28,403 nt of DNA, from the NCBI GenBank assembly GCA_902766085.1, contig CACXCH010000086.1, positions 1-28,403 on the forward strand. The letters are read 5' to 3'. Below the pieces are notes generated by a model, which was not told the origin of the DNA, did no database searches, and saw nothing but the letters and a program-made list of their open reading frames with translations. The DNA comes from an uncultured Eubacteriales bacterium (GTDB lineage: Bacteria; Bacillota; Clostridia; TANB77; CAG-508). How positions within the stretch are numbered: the stretch's first letter is position 1; every line of letters starts with the position of its first letter. Of this stretch, positions 1 to 8,299 are shown in pieces. Position numbers and translations under genes: made by a program.

Positions 1-54
1 AAGTACCAATGTTATTATAAATATAACAAAACAAAAAACATAACGGAGGTACTT
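1..54 (+). promoter_or_regulatory. Hairpin that could sequester the SD of the transposase remnant
   Basis: AAGTACC (1-7) is perfectly complementary to GGTACTT (48-54). The right arm overlaps the SD GGAGG (45-49) of the broken transposase that starts at 59. If transcribed, this would fold the ribosome binding site into a stem, an arrangement that some insertion sequences use to block translation from read-through transcripts. The stem may continue left of the window edge, which cannot be seen. The role is inferred. Confidence 0.35.
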
Positions 55-58
55 CTCT

Positions 59-362
59 ATGAAAAGTATAACACAAAAATTAAAATAAAAACAGAGTATA
101 ATAAAATATTTTTATAAATATGGTGTAACAAAAACAGCAATAAAATTTGGAGAGTGTAAAAGAACAATATACAGATGGAGAGACAGATGTGATGGAACAT
201 TGGAAAGCTTAATAGATAAAAGCAGAAGACCACATCATAGCCCAAAAGAACATACACAAGAAGAATCCAGAAGAAAAAGTACAAATAGATGTAAAATATG
301 TACCCAAGAAATGTTTAAGCGGAGAATTATTATACATTTTTATTTTGGGTTTGGGACATTTT
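59..362 (+). pseudogene. IS481-like transposase remnant (stop, internal deletion, frameshift)
   Basis: An SD (GGAGG, 45-49) precedes ATG 59, but the frame stops at 86-88 after nine codons. Past that stop the same frame encodes a helix-turn-helix transposase N-terminus, including KYGVTKTAIKFGECKRTIYR and, further on, LIDKSRRPHHSP. At about 264 the homology jumps to the +1 frame, which reads EKVQIDVKYVPKKCL. That resembles the start of the DDE catalytic domain of IS481-type transposases, with the first Asp in QIDVKYVP. About 80-90 residues between the HTH and DDE parts are missing, and nothing recognisable follows about 320. The GGGTTTGGGACA near 346-358 may be what remains of the element's terminal repeat. 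It is clearly non-functional. The family assignment rests on recalled motifs. Confidence 0.72.
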
Positions 363-429
363 CTCAAATGATTACTTAAGATATTATCACAAATGAATTA
401 TAGATTCTAAATTTTTGCTATCTTTGCTG

Positions 430-458
430 TTTACAATTACCTTAGATGATGCTATAAT
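430..458 (+). promoter_or_regulatory. Sigma-A promoter, TTTACA-17-TATAAT
   Basis: The -35 box TTTACA (430-435) and a perfect -10 TATAAT (453-458) are separated by 17 bp. The expected transcription start is at about 465, which is exactly the ATG of the small ORF at 465, so the transcript would be leaderless. Confidence 0.6.
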
Positions 459-464
459 AAATTT

Positions 465-632
465 ATGAATTTTAATAATCGAACAATAAATTTTATTTCT
501 TTAATCTTAACATCAATCATTTTTTTAGTTATTATGTTTTTCTTATACAAAACTCCTAATAATAATGTAAACAATCAGCAGGATGATATCAATTTTTTTG
601 AACAAAATATGATTGACAGAAATGTCGAATGA
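465..632 (+). CDS. Small single-pass membrane protein (55 aa), unrecognised
   Basis: ATG 465 to TGA 630-632 encodes 55 residues. After about ten polar residues comes one hydrophobic helix (about residues 9-28, ISLILTSIIFLVIMFFLY), then an Asn/Gln/Asp-rich tail. I recognise no family. No SD precedes the ATG, but a well-spaced promoter ends six bases upstream, so translation from a leaderless mRNA is possible. The promoter of the next gene lies inside its last codons (613-641), which either argues for two tightly packed genes or suggests that this is a truncated remnant next to the dead transposase. It could also be a chance ORF in AT-rich DNA. Confidence 0.4.
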   Translation: MNFNNRTINFISLILTSIIFLVIMFFLYKTPNNNVNNQQDDINFFEQNMIDRNVE

Positions 633-641
633 CGCTATAAT
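613..641 (+). promoter_or_regulatory. Consensus sigma-A promoter for the WG-repeat gene
   Basis: A perfect -35 TTGACA (613-618), a 17-bp spacer and a perfect -10 TATAAT (636-641). The predicted start is near 648, about 23 nt before the ATG at 671. Confidence 0.85.
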
Positions 642-670
642 AAAAGTAATTTTTAATGAGAGGTGATATT

Positions 671-2425
671 ATGCCAAGAGAAAAACATATTCGTAAACTA
701 ATAGTATTTATTATAATAATTATTATTGCAGCAATTGTAGGAATATGCATAGCAATTAGAACAAAAATAGAAAATGCTAAGTATTATTTTGAATTAACAA
801 CAATTTCAAAATCAGATGTTAAGTATTACGTTTTAAAAAGTGATGAAAAATTTGGGGTAATGGATGCAAGTGGAAATATTATAATAAATCCAACTTATGA
901 TGATGTTGAAATTCCTAATCCAACAAGAGGAGTATTTTTGTGCTGTGAAGATTTGAATGGCACTAGTGCAGTTTATAAAGCGTTTAATGAACAAGGTAAT
1001 CAAATTTTAACTCAGTATGAAGATGTTGAAGCGATTCCAATTAATCAATTAACAAGTGACGTTCCTTATGAGAAAACAGTTCTAAAATATAAAAATGAAA
1101 ATGACTATGGACTAATAGACTTTGACGGAAATATCATAAAAGATGCTCAATATGAAGATATTGAAAACTTAGATTACAAAGAAGGCTTCTTAAAGGTTGT
1201 AAAAAAAGGACAATGTGGTATTATTAATATTAAGGGCGATGAAATTATTAAAACTGAATATGATGATATCACTTCTGATGGATATTATAGTACTGACACT
1301 AAGTATGCCTTTTCTGGATTTATAACAAGAGTAAAAACTGATGATGGTTACAGATTTGGATATATCAACTCAAGAGGAAAAGAGCTCCTTGAATGTAATT
1401 ATAATGATATTTCTAGGATTACTGAAATTGATGATGATAAAAATGTTTATTTATTAACAACATTAAATGGAAAAGTTGGATTAATCAAAAATAAGGAAAC
1501 AATTCTAAATAATGATTATGTTGCAATTGAATATGATAAATCAAGCAATTTATTAATTCTTAATACTGAAACAGCTAAGGGAGTTTCAAATATTGATGGA
1601 AAAACAGTCGTTCCAATTGATTATGACTATATTGCAATTGGAGGGGACTATATTACAACTCAAAAAAGCGATACTAAAACAATATTCGACTTAAATGGAA
1701 ATAAAATTGACACTGAATGGGAATCACACAAAAAAGTAAATGATAATTATAGCATAGTTATCGATAGTGATGGATATTACAATGTACTTGACAATTCTAA
1801 TCAAAAAATGTTTAAAAATAAGTACATTTACTTGGAATATTACACAAAGGATTTGTTCATTGCTACAACAGAAAGTACAACGGGTATTATTAATGCAAAT
1901 GAACAAATAATTGTTCCAATACAATATGTAACATTGCAAAAAATAGATGGAACAAATTTAATATCAGGAACTATGGAAAACGGAAGAGTTGATATAATTG
2001 ATTCATCTGGTAACATTACTGGTCAAATTGATAATGGAACAGTGGAAAAAGAGGACAATTACATTGTAGTCTATTCAGACAATGATCGTAAATATTACAA
2101 CTTTGATGGAAGTGAAATTCAATACAAAGAAATAGCACCTGACAATGGGCTTTATGCAAAAAAGCAAAAAGGCAAATGGGGATTTGTAGATGAAAACGGA
2201 AATGTTAAAATTGATTTTCAATATGACTTTGTAACTGAATTTAATGGCGAAACAGCAGGTTTTAAGGAAAATGGCCTATGGGGAGTTATTAATAAAAATG
2301 GTGATGTAATTTTAGAGCCTACTTATAACCTTTACTGGAACAATGTTAAGTTTATTGCAACATATTATGAAATAAATAGTGGCCTTGGAATACCACTTTA
2401 CTATAGTAAAGATACTGCAAAATAA
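671..2425 (+). CDS. Membrane-anchored WG-repeat protein
   Basis: 584 residues. An N-terminal positive stretch (MPREKHIRK) and one hydrophobic helix (about residues 9-30) are followed by a long soluble region made almost entirely of degenerate WG/KWG-type repeats. Examples are YGLIDFDGNII, FGYINSRGKELLECNY, KWGFVDENGNVKIDFQY and LWGVINKNGDVILEPTY, with roughly a dozen units ending in 'Y-D-x-hydrophobic'. Such repeats (Pfam WG_beta_rep) form short beta hairpins, and their ligands are mostly unknown. Topology suggests a signal-anchored, extracytoplasmic domain. I chose ATG 671 because a strong SD (AGAGGTGAT, 659-667) sits just upstream. An in-frame ATG at 656 lies before that SD and would add only five residues. 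The gene has its own promoter and is followed by a 135-bp gap, so it is probably monocistronic. Confidence 0.85.
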   Translation: MPREKHIRKLIVFIIIIIIAAIVGICIAIRTKIENAKYYFELTTISKSDVKYYVLKSDEKFGVMDASGNIIINPTYDDVEIPNPTRGVFLCCEDLNGTSAVYKAFNEQGNQILTQYEDVEAIPINQLTSDVPYEKTVLKYKNENDYGLIDFDGNIIKDAQYEDIENLDYKEGFLKVVKKGQCGIINIKGDEIIKTEYDDITSDGYYSTDTKYAFSGFITRVKTDDGYRFGYINSRGKELLECNYNDISRITEIDDDKNVYLLTTLNGKVGLIKNKETILNNDYVAIEYDKSSNLLILNTETAKGVSNIDGKTVVPIDYDYIAIGGDYITTQKSDTKTIFDLNGNKIDTEWESHKKVNDNYSIVIDSDGYYNVLDNSNQKMFKNKYIYLEYYTKDLFIATTESTTGIINANEQIIVPIQYVTLQKIDGTNLISGTMENGRVDIIDSSGNITGQIDNGTVEKEDNYIVVYSDNDRKYYNFDGSEIQYKEIAPDNGLYAKKQKGKWGFVDENGNVKIDFQYDFVTEFNGETAGFKENGLWGVINKNGDVILEPTYNLYWNNVKFIATYYEINSGLGIPLYYSKDTAK

Positions 2426-2560
2426 TTTATGAAAAAACAAGGGCTACTACACTAGAATGATTAAAACAAAGATAGCGTAAAGGGAACCATAAAAAAAGAA
2501 TTGTACCAATTAAAAATTAAACTTAATTGACACAAACTTAGTAAATAAAGGAAATTAATT

Positions 2561-3799
2561 ATGAAAGTAGATAAAAAGGTAATTGATTTAGTTAATAAAT
2601 GTGAAAAAGAAGTAAAAGAACAATTTGAAAAAGTTAATGAACTTTGCGAGTATAATACTTGCAAAGTTCTTGAAGCTTTTCAAGACAATGATGTATCTGA
2701 AGTTCATTTTAATGAAACAACAGGATATGGCTATAATGATATAGGCAGAGATGTAATAGAAAAAATTTATGCTCAAATTTTTCAAACTGAAGATAGTATT
2801 GTTAGAGGGCAATTTGTTTCTGCATCACACGCATTAAATGTTACATTGTTTGCAATGCTAAGACCAGGAGATACAATGCTTAGTATTTCTGGAAAGCCTT
2901 ATGACACAATGGATGAAGTAATTGGACTTCGAGAAAACAAAAGCTCTTTAAAATCTTTTGGTGTGAAATATGAACAAATTGATTTGGTTGACAATGATTT
3001 TGACTATGAAAAAATTGAAAAAAGATTGGCAAAAAAAGATGTAAAATTGGTTGAGATTCAACGCTCACGTGGATATGCACTAAGAAAAAGTTTGACATTA
3101 AACAAAATTGAAAAAGCAATAAAAACAATTAGAAAAGTAAATAGTGATGTTATAATTATGGTTGATAATTGCTATGGAGAACTTACAAATAGAATAGAAC
3201 CAAGTCAAATAGGAGCAGATATTGTAGTTGGTTCACTAATAAAAAATCTTGGTGGAGGAATATCACCAAATGGTGCGTATGTTGTGGGTAAGAGTGATTT
3301 AATTGATTTAGTTGGGGAAAGATTAACTTTGCCAGGAGAAGGAAGAGATGTAGGTCCAACGCTTGGAATGAATAAAAAAATTCTTCAAGGACTTTTCTTT
3401 GCTCCAAGCGTTGTAGCTAGTAGTCTAAAAACAGCGATTTTAACTAGCAAGGCAATGCAAACTTTAGGTTATAAGGTCGACCCATTATATGATGAAGATA
3501 GAGCAGATATTGTGCAAACAATAGAATTTAATGAACCTCAAAAACTAATAAAATATGTTCAAGGAATACAGATGGGATCGCCAATAGATTCTTCATCTAT
3601 ACCTATTCCTGACGATATGCCTGGGTATGATGACAAAGTAATAATGGCTGCAGGTGCATTTACACAAGGCTCATCAATAGAGCTTAGCTGTGATGCACCT
3701 TTAAGAGAACCTTATGTGGCTTTTCAACAAGGCGGCCTAACTTATGAATATGGAAAATTAGGTTTAATGTATGCGATAAATAATTTATTAAGCATATAG
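2561..3799 (+). CDS. PLP-dependent methionine gamma-lyase / aluminium-resistance family protein
   Basis: 412 residues, the usual length of the family annotated as methionine gamma-lyase family or aluminium resistance protein (Pfam Met_gamma_lyase, like Bacillus YnbB). It is a fold-type I PLP enzyme. VDNCYGE (about 201-207) carries the Asp expected to contact the PLP pyridine nitrogen. SLIKNLGGGISPNGAY (about 225-240) carries the likely Schiff-base Lys228. RGQFVSASHAL (about 82-92) is the phosphate-binding region. The C-terminal motif GAFTQGSSIELSCDAP is also typical of the family. The true substrate in this family is poorly established, so 'methionine gamma-lyase' is a family label only. SD AAAGGAA lies about 9 nt before the ATG. 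The gene probably heads a co-directional group with the flavoprotein and YigZ genes. Confidence 0.9.
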   Translation: MKVDKKVIDLVNKCEKEVKEQFEKVNELCEYNTCKVLEAFQDNDVSEVHFNETTGYGYNDIGRDVIEKIYAQIFQTEDSIVRGQFVSASHALNVTLFAMLRPGDTMLSISGKPYDTMDEVIGLRENKSSLKSFGVKYEQIDLVDNDFDYEKIEKRLAKKDVKLVEIQRSRGYALRKSLTLNKIEKAIKTIRKVNSDVIIMVDNCYGELTNRIEPSQIGADIVVGSLIKNLGGGISPNGAYVVGKSDLIDLVGERLTLPGEGRDVGPTLGMNKKILQGLFFAPSVVASSLKTAILTSKAMQTLGYKVDPLYDEDRADIVQTIEFNEPQKLIKYVQGIQMGSPIDSSSIPIPDDMPGYDDKVIMAAGAFTQGSSIELSCDAPLREPYVAFQQGGLTYEYGKLGLMYAINNLLSI

Positions 3800-3850
3800 A
3801 GAATGAATTTTTTTCATCAAACAAAAATGTTAGCAAAAGGAAGTAAAAAA

Positions 3851-5062
3851 TTGAAAGTTATTGTAATTGGAGGAGGACCAGCAGGAATGCTTGCTGCAAT
3901 TTCTGCTAAAAATGAAGGAAACGAAGTTATATTATTAGAAAAAAACAATAGACTTGGCAAAAAATTGAGCATAACAGGGAAAGGAAGATGTAATATTACA
4001 AGCAGCTTGGAAAATATGTCTGATTTTATTGCAAACACTCCAGGAAATGGACGCTTTTTATATAGTGCTTTTCAAAATTTTACTAATAAAGATATTATTG
4101 CTTTACTTAATATTCCAACAAAAAATGAAAGAGGAAACAGGGTTTTCCCAGTAAGTGACCGAGCTGAGGATGTAGTAGAAGCACTTAAAAGAAAGTTAAA
4201 TGGAGTGGATGTGAGATTGCTTACACCTGTTAAGAAAATTATTGTAAAAGATAATGTAGCAATAAGAGTAGAAACAGATAAAGAAAAAATACTTGGAGAT
4301 AAAATAATCTTAGCTACTGGGGGGTTAAGCTATCCAGCAACTGGTTCTACTGGTGATGGATTAAAACTAGCAAAGGAATTAGGTCATACTATTATAGAAC
4401 CAAAACCTTCACTTGTTGCGCTAACTGCGAGTGAAAATTCAATTGATGATTGTATGGAATTAACAGGACTAACGCTAAAAAATGTAGCGATTAAAGTATA
4501 TGTTGACAATAAAAAAGTATACGATGACTTCGGAGAAATGCTATTTACACATTTTGGAATATCAGGACCAATTGTGTTAAGTGCTTCTGCACATCTTGTA
4601 AGAACAAGTATGAAAAATGCAAAATTTGAGATTGATTTAAAACCAGGCCTCACAGACGAAAAACTTGATAACAGGATTTTGAGAGACTTTGAAAAATACA
4701 AGAATAAGGAAATAAAAAATAGTTTGCAAGATTTACTTCCAAAATCAATGATTCCTGTAATAATAAGAAAAAGCAATATTGACGAGGACAAAAAAGTAAA
4801 TGAAATTACTAAAGCAGAAAGAGAAAATTTAGTAAAAAATATTAAAGGATTTATAGTAGAAGTTAATGGATTTAGACCAATAAAAGAGGCTATAATTACA
4901 GCAGGCGGAGTTTCAACAAAGGAGATAAATCCTAAAACAATGGAATCAAAAATAGTTAAAAATTTATATTTTGCTGGAGAAATAATTGATGTTGATGCAT
5001 ATACGGGTGGATTCAACTTGCAAATAGCCTATTCAACTGGATTTACAGCAGGTAAAAATTAA
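3851..5062 (+). CDS. HI0933-family NAD(P)/FAD-dependent flavoprotein
   Basis: A flavoprotein of the HI0933/YhiN family (BaiN-like). The N-terminal dinucleotide-binding motif VIVIGGGPAGMLAA is followed by EKNNRLGKKLSITGKGRCN, a family hallmark. ILATGGLSYPATGSTGDG lies mid-protein, and the C-terminal FAD motif is YFAGEIIDVDAYTGGFNLQ. The open frame begins at ATG 3803, only 3 nt after the previous stop, but that ATG has no good SD. TTG 3851 has AGGAAG seven bases upstream and yields the family-typical start MKVIVIGGG (403 aa), so I prefer it. With ATG 3803 the protein would be 419 aa. Related proteins in gut Clostridia have been linked to bile acid or reductive metabolism, but nothing here decides the substrate. 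Confidence 0.9.
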   Translation: MKVIVIGGGPAGMLAAISAKNEGNEVILLEKNNRLGKKLSITGKGRCNITSSLENMSDFIANTPGNGRFLYSAFQNFTNKDIIALLNIPTKNERGNRVFPVSDRAEDVVEALKRKLNGVDVRLLTPVKKIIVKDNVAIRVETDKEKILGDKIILATGGLSYPATGSTGDGLKLAKELGHTIIEPKPSLVALTASENSIDDCMELTGLTLKNVAIKVYVDNKKVYDDFGEMLFTHFGISGPIVLSASAHLVRTSMKNAKFEIDLKPGLTDEKLDNRILRDFEKYKNKEIKNSLQDLLPKSMIPVIIRKSNIDEDKKVNEITKAERENLVKNIKGFIVEVNGFRPIKEAIITAGGVSTKEINPKTMESKIVKNLYFAGEIIDVDAYTGGFNLQIAYSTGFTAGKN

Positions 5063-5093
5063 CGAATAATTATTGTTACAAGGTAAGTAAGTT

Positions 5094-5726
5094 ATGATTA
5101 ATACAATTAATGAAGAAGCAAGTTATGAACTAATAGAAAAGAAATCAAAATTTATTGCAAATGCTTTTCAAGTAAAGAGCGAAGAAGAAGCAAAAAACAA
5201 AATAAATGAGATATCAAAAAAATATTATGACGCAAAGCATAATTGTTTTGCCTACATAATAAGTGATGGAAAAAATATAATTGAAAAAGCTAGCGACAAT
5301 GGTGAGCCATCAGGAACAGCAGGCAAACCAATATTAAACATATTAAAAAGTAAAAATTTACAAAACGTGTTAGTAATTGTTACGAGATATTTTGGAGGAA
5401 TTTTATTAGGAACAGGAGGACTTACTAGAGCATACTCAAATTCTGCTAAATTTTGCATTGAACAGGCTAGCATAATAAAACAAGAGCCAGGAAACAAATA
5501 TAAAATAAGTGCATCATATAGCGAAATAAAGAATATTCAATATGAGCTTGAAAAGAATAATATTCAAATTGAAAAAATTGAATATGGAGAAAATGTAGAG
5601 ATAACATTTAATGTTCTACATGGCAAAAACAATGATATGCAAGAGATGATAAATAAATCACAACTAATCGAAAAAAACATTTTAATAAATGTAACAGACA
5701 CAAACAGCAAGCCTACAAGTTATTGA
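5094..5726 (+). CDS. YigZ/IMPACT family protein
   Basis: 210 residues, the normal length. The IMPACT signature is clear: SDNGEPSGTAGKPIL (about 67-81) and RYFGGILLGTGGLTRAYS (about 98-115). The C-terminal part (from about 140) matches the position of the DUF1949 ferredoxin-like domain. Eukaryotic IMPACT modulates GCN2. Bacterial YigZ proteins are thought to interact with ribosomes or RNA, but the function is unsettled. SD AGGTAAG (5081-5087) is six bases before the ATG. It follows the flavoprotein gene by 31 bp and is likely co-transcribed with it. A hairpin terminator lies about 110 bp downstream. Confidence 0.92.
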   Translation: MINTINEEASYELIEKKSKFIANAFQVKSEEEAKNKINEISKKYYDAKHNCFAYIISDGKNIIEKASDNGEPSGTAGKPILNILKSKNLQNVLVIVTRYFGGILLGTGGLTRAYSNSAKFCIEQASIIKQEPGNKYKISASYSEIKNIQYELEKNNIQIEKIEYGENVEITFNVLHGKNNDMQEMINKSQLIEKNILINVTDTNSKPTSY

Positions 5727-5796
5727 TTAGTACAAAAAATTATTTATGATTTTTTGTCACATAAGGAACAAGTTGTTTTGCATATCTCACGAGTCA

Positions 5797-5843
5797 TTAA
5801 ATATTACGCTTTAATACACTCATAAATTTATAAAATATTAACC
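5797..5843 (+). repeat. Dispersed intergenic element, copy A
   Basis: A 47-nt segment that matches 11083-11128 at about 37 of 47 positions (hand alignment, one gap) and resembles 20722-20762. The shared core is TATTAYGCTTTA, then CACTC, then TTATAAA and TTAACC. All three copies lie between genes. Its right end (ATTAACC) is also the left arm of the adjacent terminator hairpin. It sits in a 318-bp gene-free stretch (5727-6044) that otherwise holds a weak AT-only inverted repeat (5732-5757), the terminator and the amylase promoter. Confidence 0.5.
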
Positions 5844-5878
5844 AGTCAATGCTTTATAGCTACAGGTTAATGTTTTTT
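5837..5878 (+). terminator. Rho-independent terminator after the YigZ gene
   Basis: ATTAACC (5837-5843) pairs with GGTTAAT (5865-5871). The inner pairs GT/AC and GCT/AGC extend the stem around an A-A mismatch. T6 follows at 5873-5878. It is about 110 bp beyond the YigZ stop. Confidence 0.55.
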
Positions 5879-5957
5879 AAATAAAAAAGCTAAAAAGTAT
5901 AATATTTATAAAATCATTAATTTATAACACTTTAAATAATGCTCATCCTCAAAAACA

Positions 5958-5986
5958 TTGACAAATCAACGAAAATGTAATATCAT
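5958..5986 (+). promoter_or_regulatory. Sigma-A promoter for the GH13 gene
   Basis: TTGACA (5958-5963), a 17-bp spacer and TATCAT (5981-5986). The start is expected near 5993. A 14-bp perfect palindrome TTTCTAATTAGAAA (6015-6028) lies in the leader and overlaps the purine-rich SD (AGAAAGGG, 6024-6031). Confidence 0.65.
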
Positions 5987-6044
5987 AAAGATGTAACAGA
6001 AGTTTTTTACCAATTTTCTAATTAGAAAGGGACAAGAGACACAA

Positions 6045-7532
6045 ATGATGAATGAGAAAAATTTTAAAAAGTGGCTTGGACGAACGGCCTACCAACTGAT
6101 GCCTGATAGATTTGCGCGAGATGAGAGCGTGCACATTGACAACATCCCAGGAAGGATTTTAAAGACCTGGAACGACAGAATGCCTAATTGGCAGCCGGAT
6201 GAGAAAGGAGAGTACCTTAATAACTTTTACTATGGCGGAAATATAAATGGTCTTAAAGAGAAGCTCAGCTTTTTAAAGATTCTGGGGTTTGATATGATTT
6301 ACATTACCCCGATCGAACAGAGTGAGGAGTACCACCACTATGATGTGGGAGACCATGAAACTATTGACCCGTGGCTTGGTACTTGGGATGACTTCAGAAG
6401 TCTCTGCAACACTGCACATAAGCTTGATATACTTGTTATGGTAGATTTAGTTTTTAACCATACTGGTATTCATAGCAGGTACATAACTGAGCATCCTGAC
6501 TGGTATGAGGACAACAATGGTCAGCATACATTTTGGTATGGATTTAAAAACTTGCCAACATGCAACAAGTTCAATAAATCATATCAGGATGCGATGACAG
6601 AAGTGATAGAGACTTACTTGAAGAACGGGGCAGACGGCATAAGGCTTGATCTTGCGGAGATTTTCCCTAAAGAGTTCTTATATGCGTTAAATAGGGTCAA
6701 GGAAAAATATCCAGAAGCTATCTTTGTCGGAGAAATGTGGGATTTTGCAATATCCGACAGGGAAGAAGAAAGGAAATATTCTAAAGTATTGGATGGAGAG
6801 CTCGATTCAGTGATGAACTACCCGATTGCTGATGCTATCTTAAGATGGGTACGCTGGGGAGAGTATAGGCACTTTCAATACAACTTCGACCGTGTGTATA
6901 ACATGTATCCGGAAAATGTCCAAAATGTTTTACTTAACAATGTTGGAACTCATGATAATCCCACAACTATGACTATGCTTGCTGGGGATAAAATGAATAA
7001 CGATGTTTTAAGTAGGGATAGAATCTGGGATATTGAAGGGCCTTGGAGGAAAAGCGATGGCTCATTTGATACTTATGGCTTTAGAAAGTTCGAAGCTGAG
7101 CATGACAGCCTTAATGATGAGGAATATGAGCTTGGCAAAAAACTTACTAAGCTTGCCATTGCAATAATGTACACTTTTCCGGGAATTCCATGCATTTTCC
7201 AGGGAACAGAAATTGCTGAAACTGGATATAAGGATCCTTTCAACAGGAAACCTTATAATTGGAATAGTAATGAAAGCGAAATGCTGGACTTTGTGAAAAA
7301 CATTGGGAGATACAGGCATAAAAACAAGGACATCTTAGCAAGCGGAAAGATAAAGCTTGTTAGTATCGATGCCGAAACTATGGTACTAGAAAGATACACC
7401 GATGAAGGCAAGAAACTTTTCCTCATTGCTAATAGAACTGATGAAGAAAGATGCAGCCAAATAATTATCAATGGACAGCCTGAAGAAATCTGGGTTGGTC
7501 CATATAGCACCATAAGGTTAAGAACAATCTAA
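6045..7532 (+). CDS. Alpha-amylase family (GH13) glycoside hydrolase, cytoplasmic
   Basis: 495 residues with the four GH13 regions: I DLVFNH (134-139); II GIRLDLAE (198-205, nucleophile Asp202); III VGEMW with acid/base Glu230; IV NVGTHDN (299-305, His303/Asp304). No signal peptide and no N-terminal carbohydrate-binding domain is seen, so it is an intracellular enzyme acting on alpha-glucans or maltooligosaccharides. Motifs alone do not separate alpha-amylase from maltodextrinase or transglycosylase. Base use is unlike the neighbours: two 60-base lines counted by hand (6121-6240) have 27 and 26 G+C, against 12 in line 7741-7800 of the next gene, and CGN arginine codons and GCG/GCC occur. The gene has its own promoter and strong GC-rich terminator. 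This suggests acquisition by transfer as a single-gene unit. Confidence 0.93.
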   Translation: MMNEKNFKKWLGRTAYQLMPDRFARDESVHIDNIPGRILKTWNDRMPNWQPDEKGEYLNNFYYGGNINGLKEKLSFLKILGFDMIYITPIEQSEEYHHYDVGDHETIDPWLGTWDDFRSLCNTAHKLDILVMVDLVFNHTGIHSRYITEHPDWYEDNNGQHTFWYGFKNLPTCNKFNKSYQDAMTEVIETYLKNGADGIRLDLAEIFPKEFLYALNRVKEKYPEAIFVGEMWDFAISDREEERKYSKVLDGELDSVMNYPIADAILRWVRWGEYRHFQYNFDRVYNMYPENVQNVLLNNVGTHDNPTTMTMLAGDKMNNDVLSRDRIWDIEGPWRKSDGSFDTYGFRKFEAEHDSLNDEEYELGKKLTKLAIAIMYTFPGIPCIFQGTEIAETGYKDPFNRKPYNWNSNESEMLDFVKNIGRYRHKNKDILASGKIKLVSIDAETMVLERYTDEGKKLFLIANRTDEERCSQIIINGQPEEIWVGPYSTIRLRTI

Positions 7533-7552
7533 GCTACAAAGAAACTATAGAA

Positions 7553-7585
7553 GGACGCGGAGAAATTTTCCCGCGTTCTTTTTTT
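7553..7585 (+). terminator. Strong rho-independent terminator after the GH13 gene
   Basis: GGACGCGG (7553-7560) pairs with CCGCGTTC (7571-7578), 8 bp with one G-U, around a 10-nt loop. Seven Ts follow (7579-7585). It is far more GC-rich than the other terminators in the window, like the gene it ends. Confidence 0.92.
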
Positions 7586-7712
7586 GCATTTATACAAACG
7601 CTTCTGGTTTATCTAAAGCAATATTTGCTATCTATTTGCATAAATAAGTTGTAAAAATCTAGAAAATATGATAAATTGTAAAATATAAAATTAGCAAAGA
7701 GGGAAAAACGAA

Positions 7713-8279
7713 ATGAGCGAGAGCATTAACGAAATCAAAAAACAAATTGAAAATTGTAATAAATGCAAATTATGCAAAACTAGAACTAATATAGTTTTAG
7801 GAGATGGGGATATTAATGCAAAAATAATGCTAATAGGGGAAGGACCGGGGGCTGATGAAGATAAAGAAGGTCTGCCATTTGTAGGAAAAGCTGGAAAACT
7901 TATGAACTTTGCTTTTGACGGCCTTGGAATTAATAGGAAAAATTTATACATTACAAATATTGTAAAGTGTAGACCTCCACAAAATAGGGATCCTGAAAAA
8001 GATGAAATTGAAGCATGCATTGGATATGTTGAAAATCAAATAAAATCTATAAATCCTAAAATAATTGTATTGCTTGGAAAAATTGCACTTCAAAATATTT
8101 TAGGTAGTGAATATAAAATAACCTCATCTCGAGGAAAATGGATAGAAAAGGATGGCATTTTTTATATGCCAACATGGCACCCAGCTGCACTTTTAAGAGA
8201 TGAAAACAAAAAAATTCAGTTTTGGCAAGACTTAGAATTGGTAAAAGACAAAGCTGACGAAATGAAAATAAACTACTAA
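7713..8279 (+). CDS. Family 4 uracil-DNA glycosylase (Fe-S)
   Basis: 188 residues. It would excise uracil from DNA as the first step of base-excision repair. Family 4 features are all present: N-terminal cysteines in CNKCKLC (15, 18, 21), catalytic motif GEGPGADED (43-51), FVGKAGKL (56-63), then KCRPPQNRDP (Cys86) and EIEAC (Cys102), which complete the 4Fe-4S ligand set, and the HPAALLR motif (156-162). SD GAGGG lies about 10 nt before the ATG. The next gene starts 20 bp downstream, suggesting co-transcription. Confidence 0.95.
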   Translation: MSESINEIKKQIENCNKCKLCKTRTNIVLGDGDINAKIMLIGEGPGADEDKEGLPFVGKAGKLMNFAFDGLGINRKNLYITNIVKCRPPQNRDPEKDEIEACIGYVENQIKSINPKIIVLLGKIALQNILGSEYKITSSRGKWIEKDGIFYMPTWHPAALLRDENKKIQFWQDLELVKDKADEMKINY

Positions 8280-8299
8280 GATACAAGAGGAAATAGAAA

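Noticed and set aside
4384..5016. Minus-strand ORF of 210 residues
   Set aside because: It is the reverse shadow of the flavoprotein gene, with Ser/Phe/Ile-rich low-complexity translation, no SD and no recognisable motif.
5732..5757. Terminator directly after the YigZ gene
   Set aside because: ACAAAAAAT/ATTTTTTGT is a perfect repeat but purely AT-rich apart from the end pairs, and lacks a separate T-tract. The hairpin at 5837 is better.
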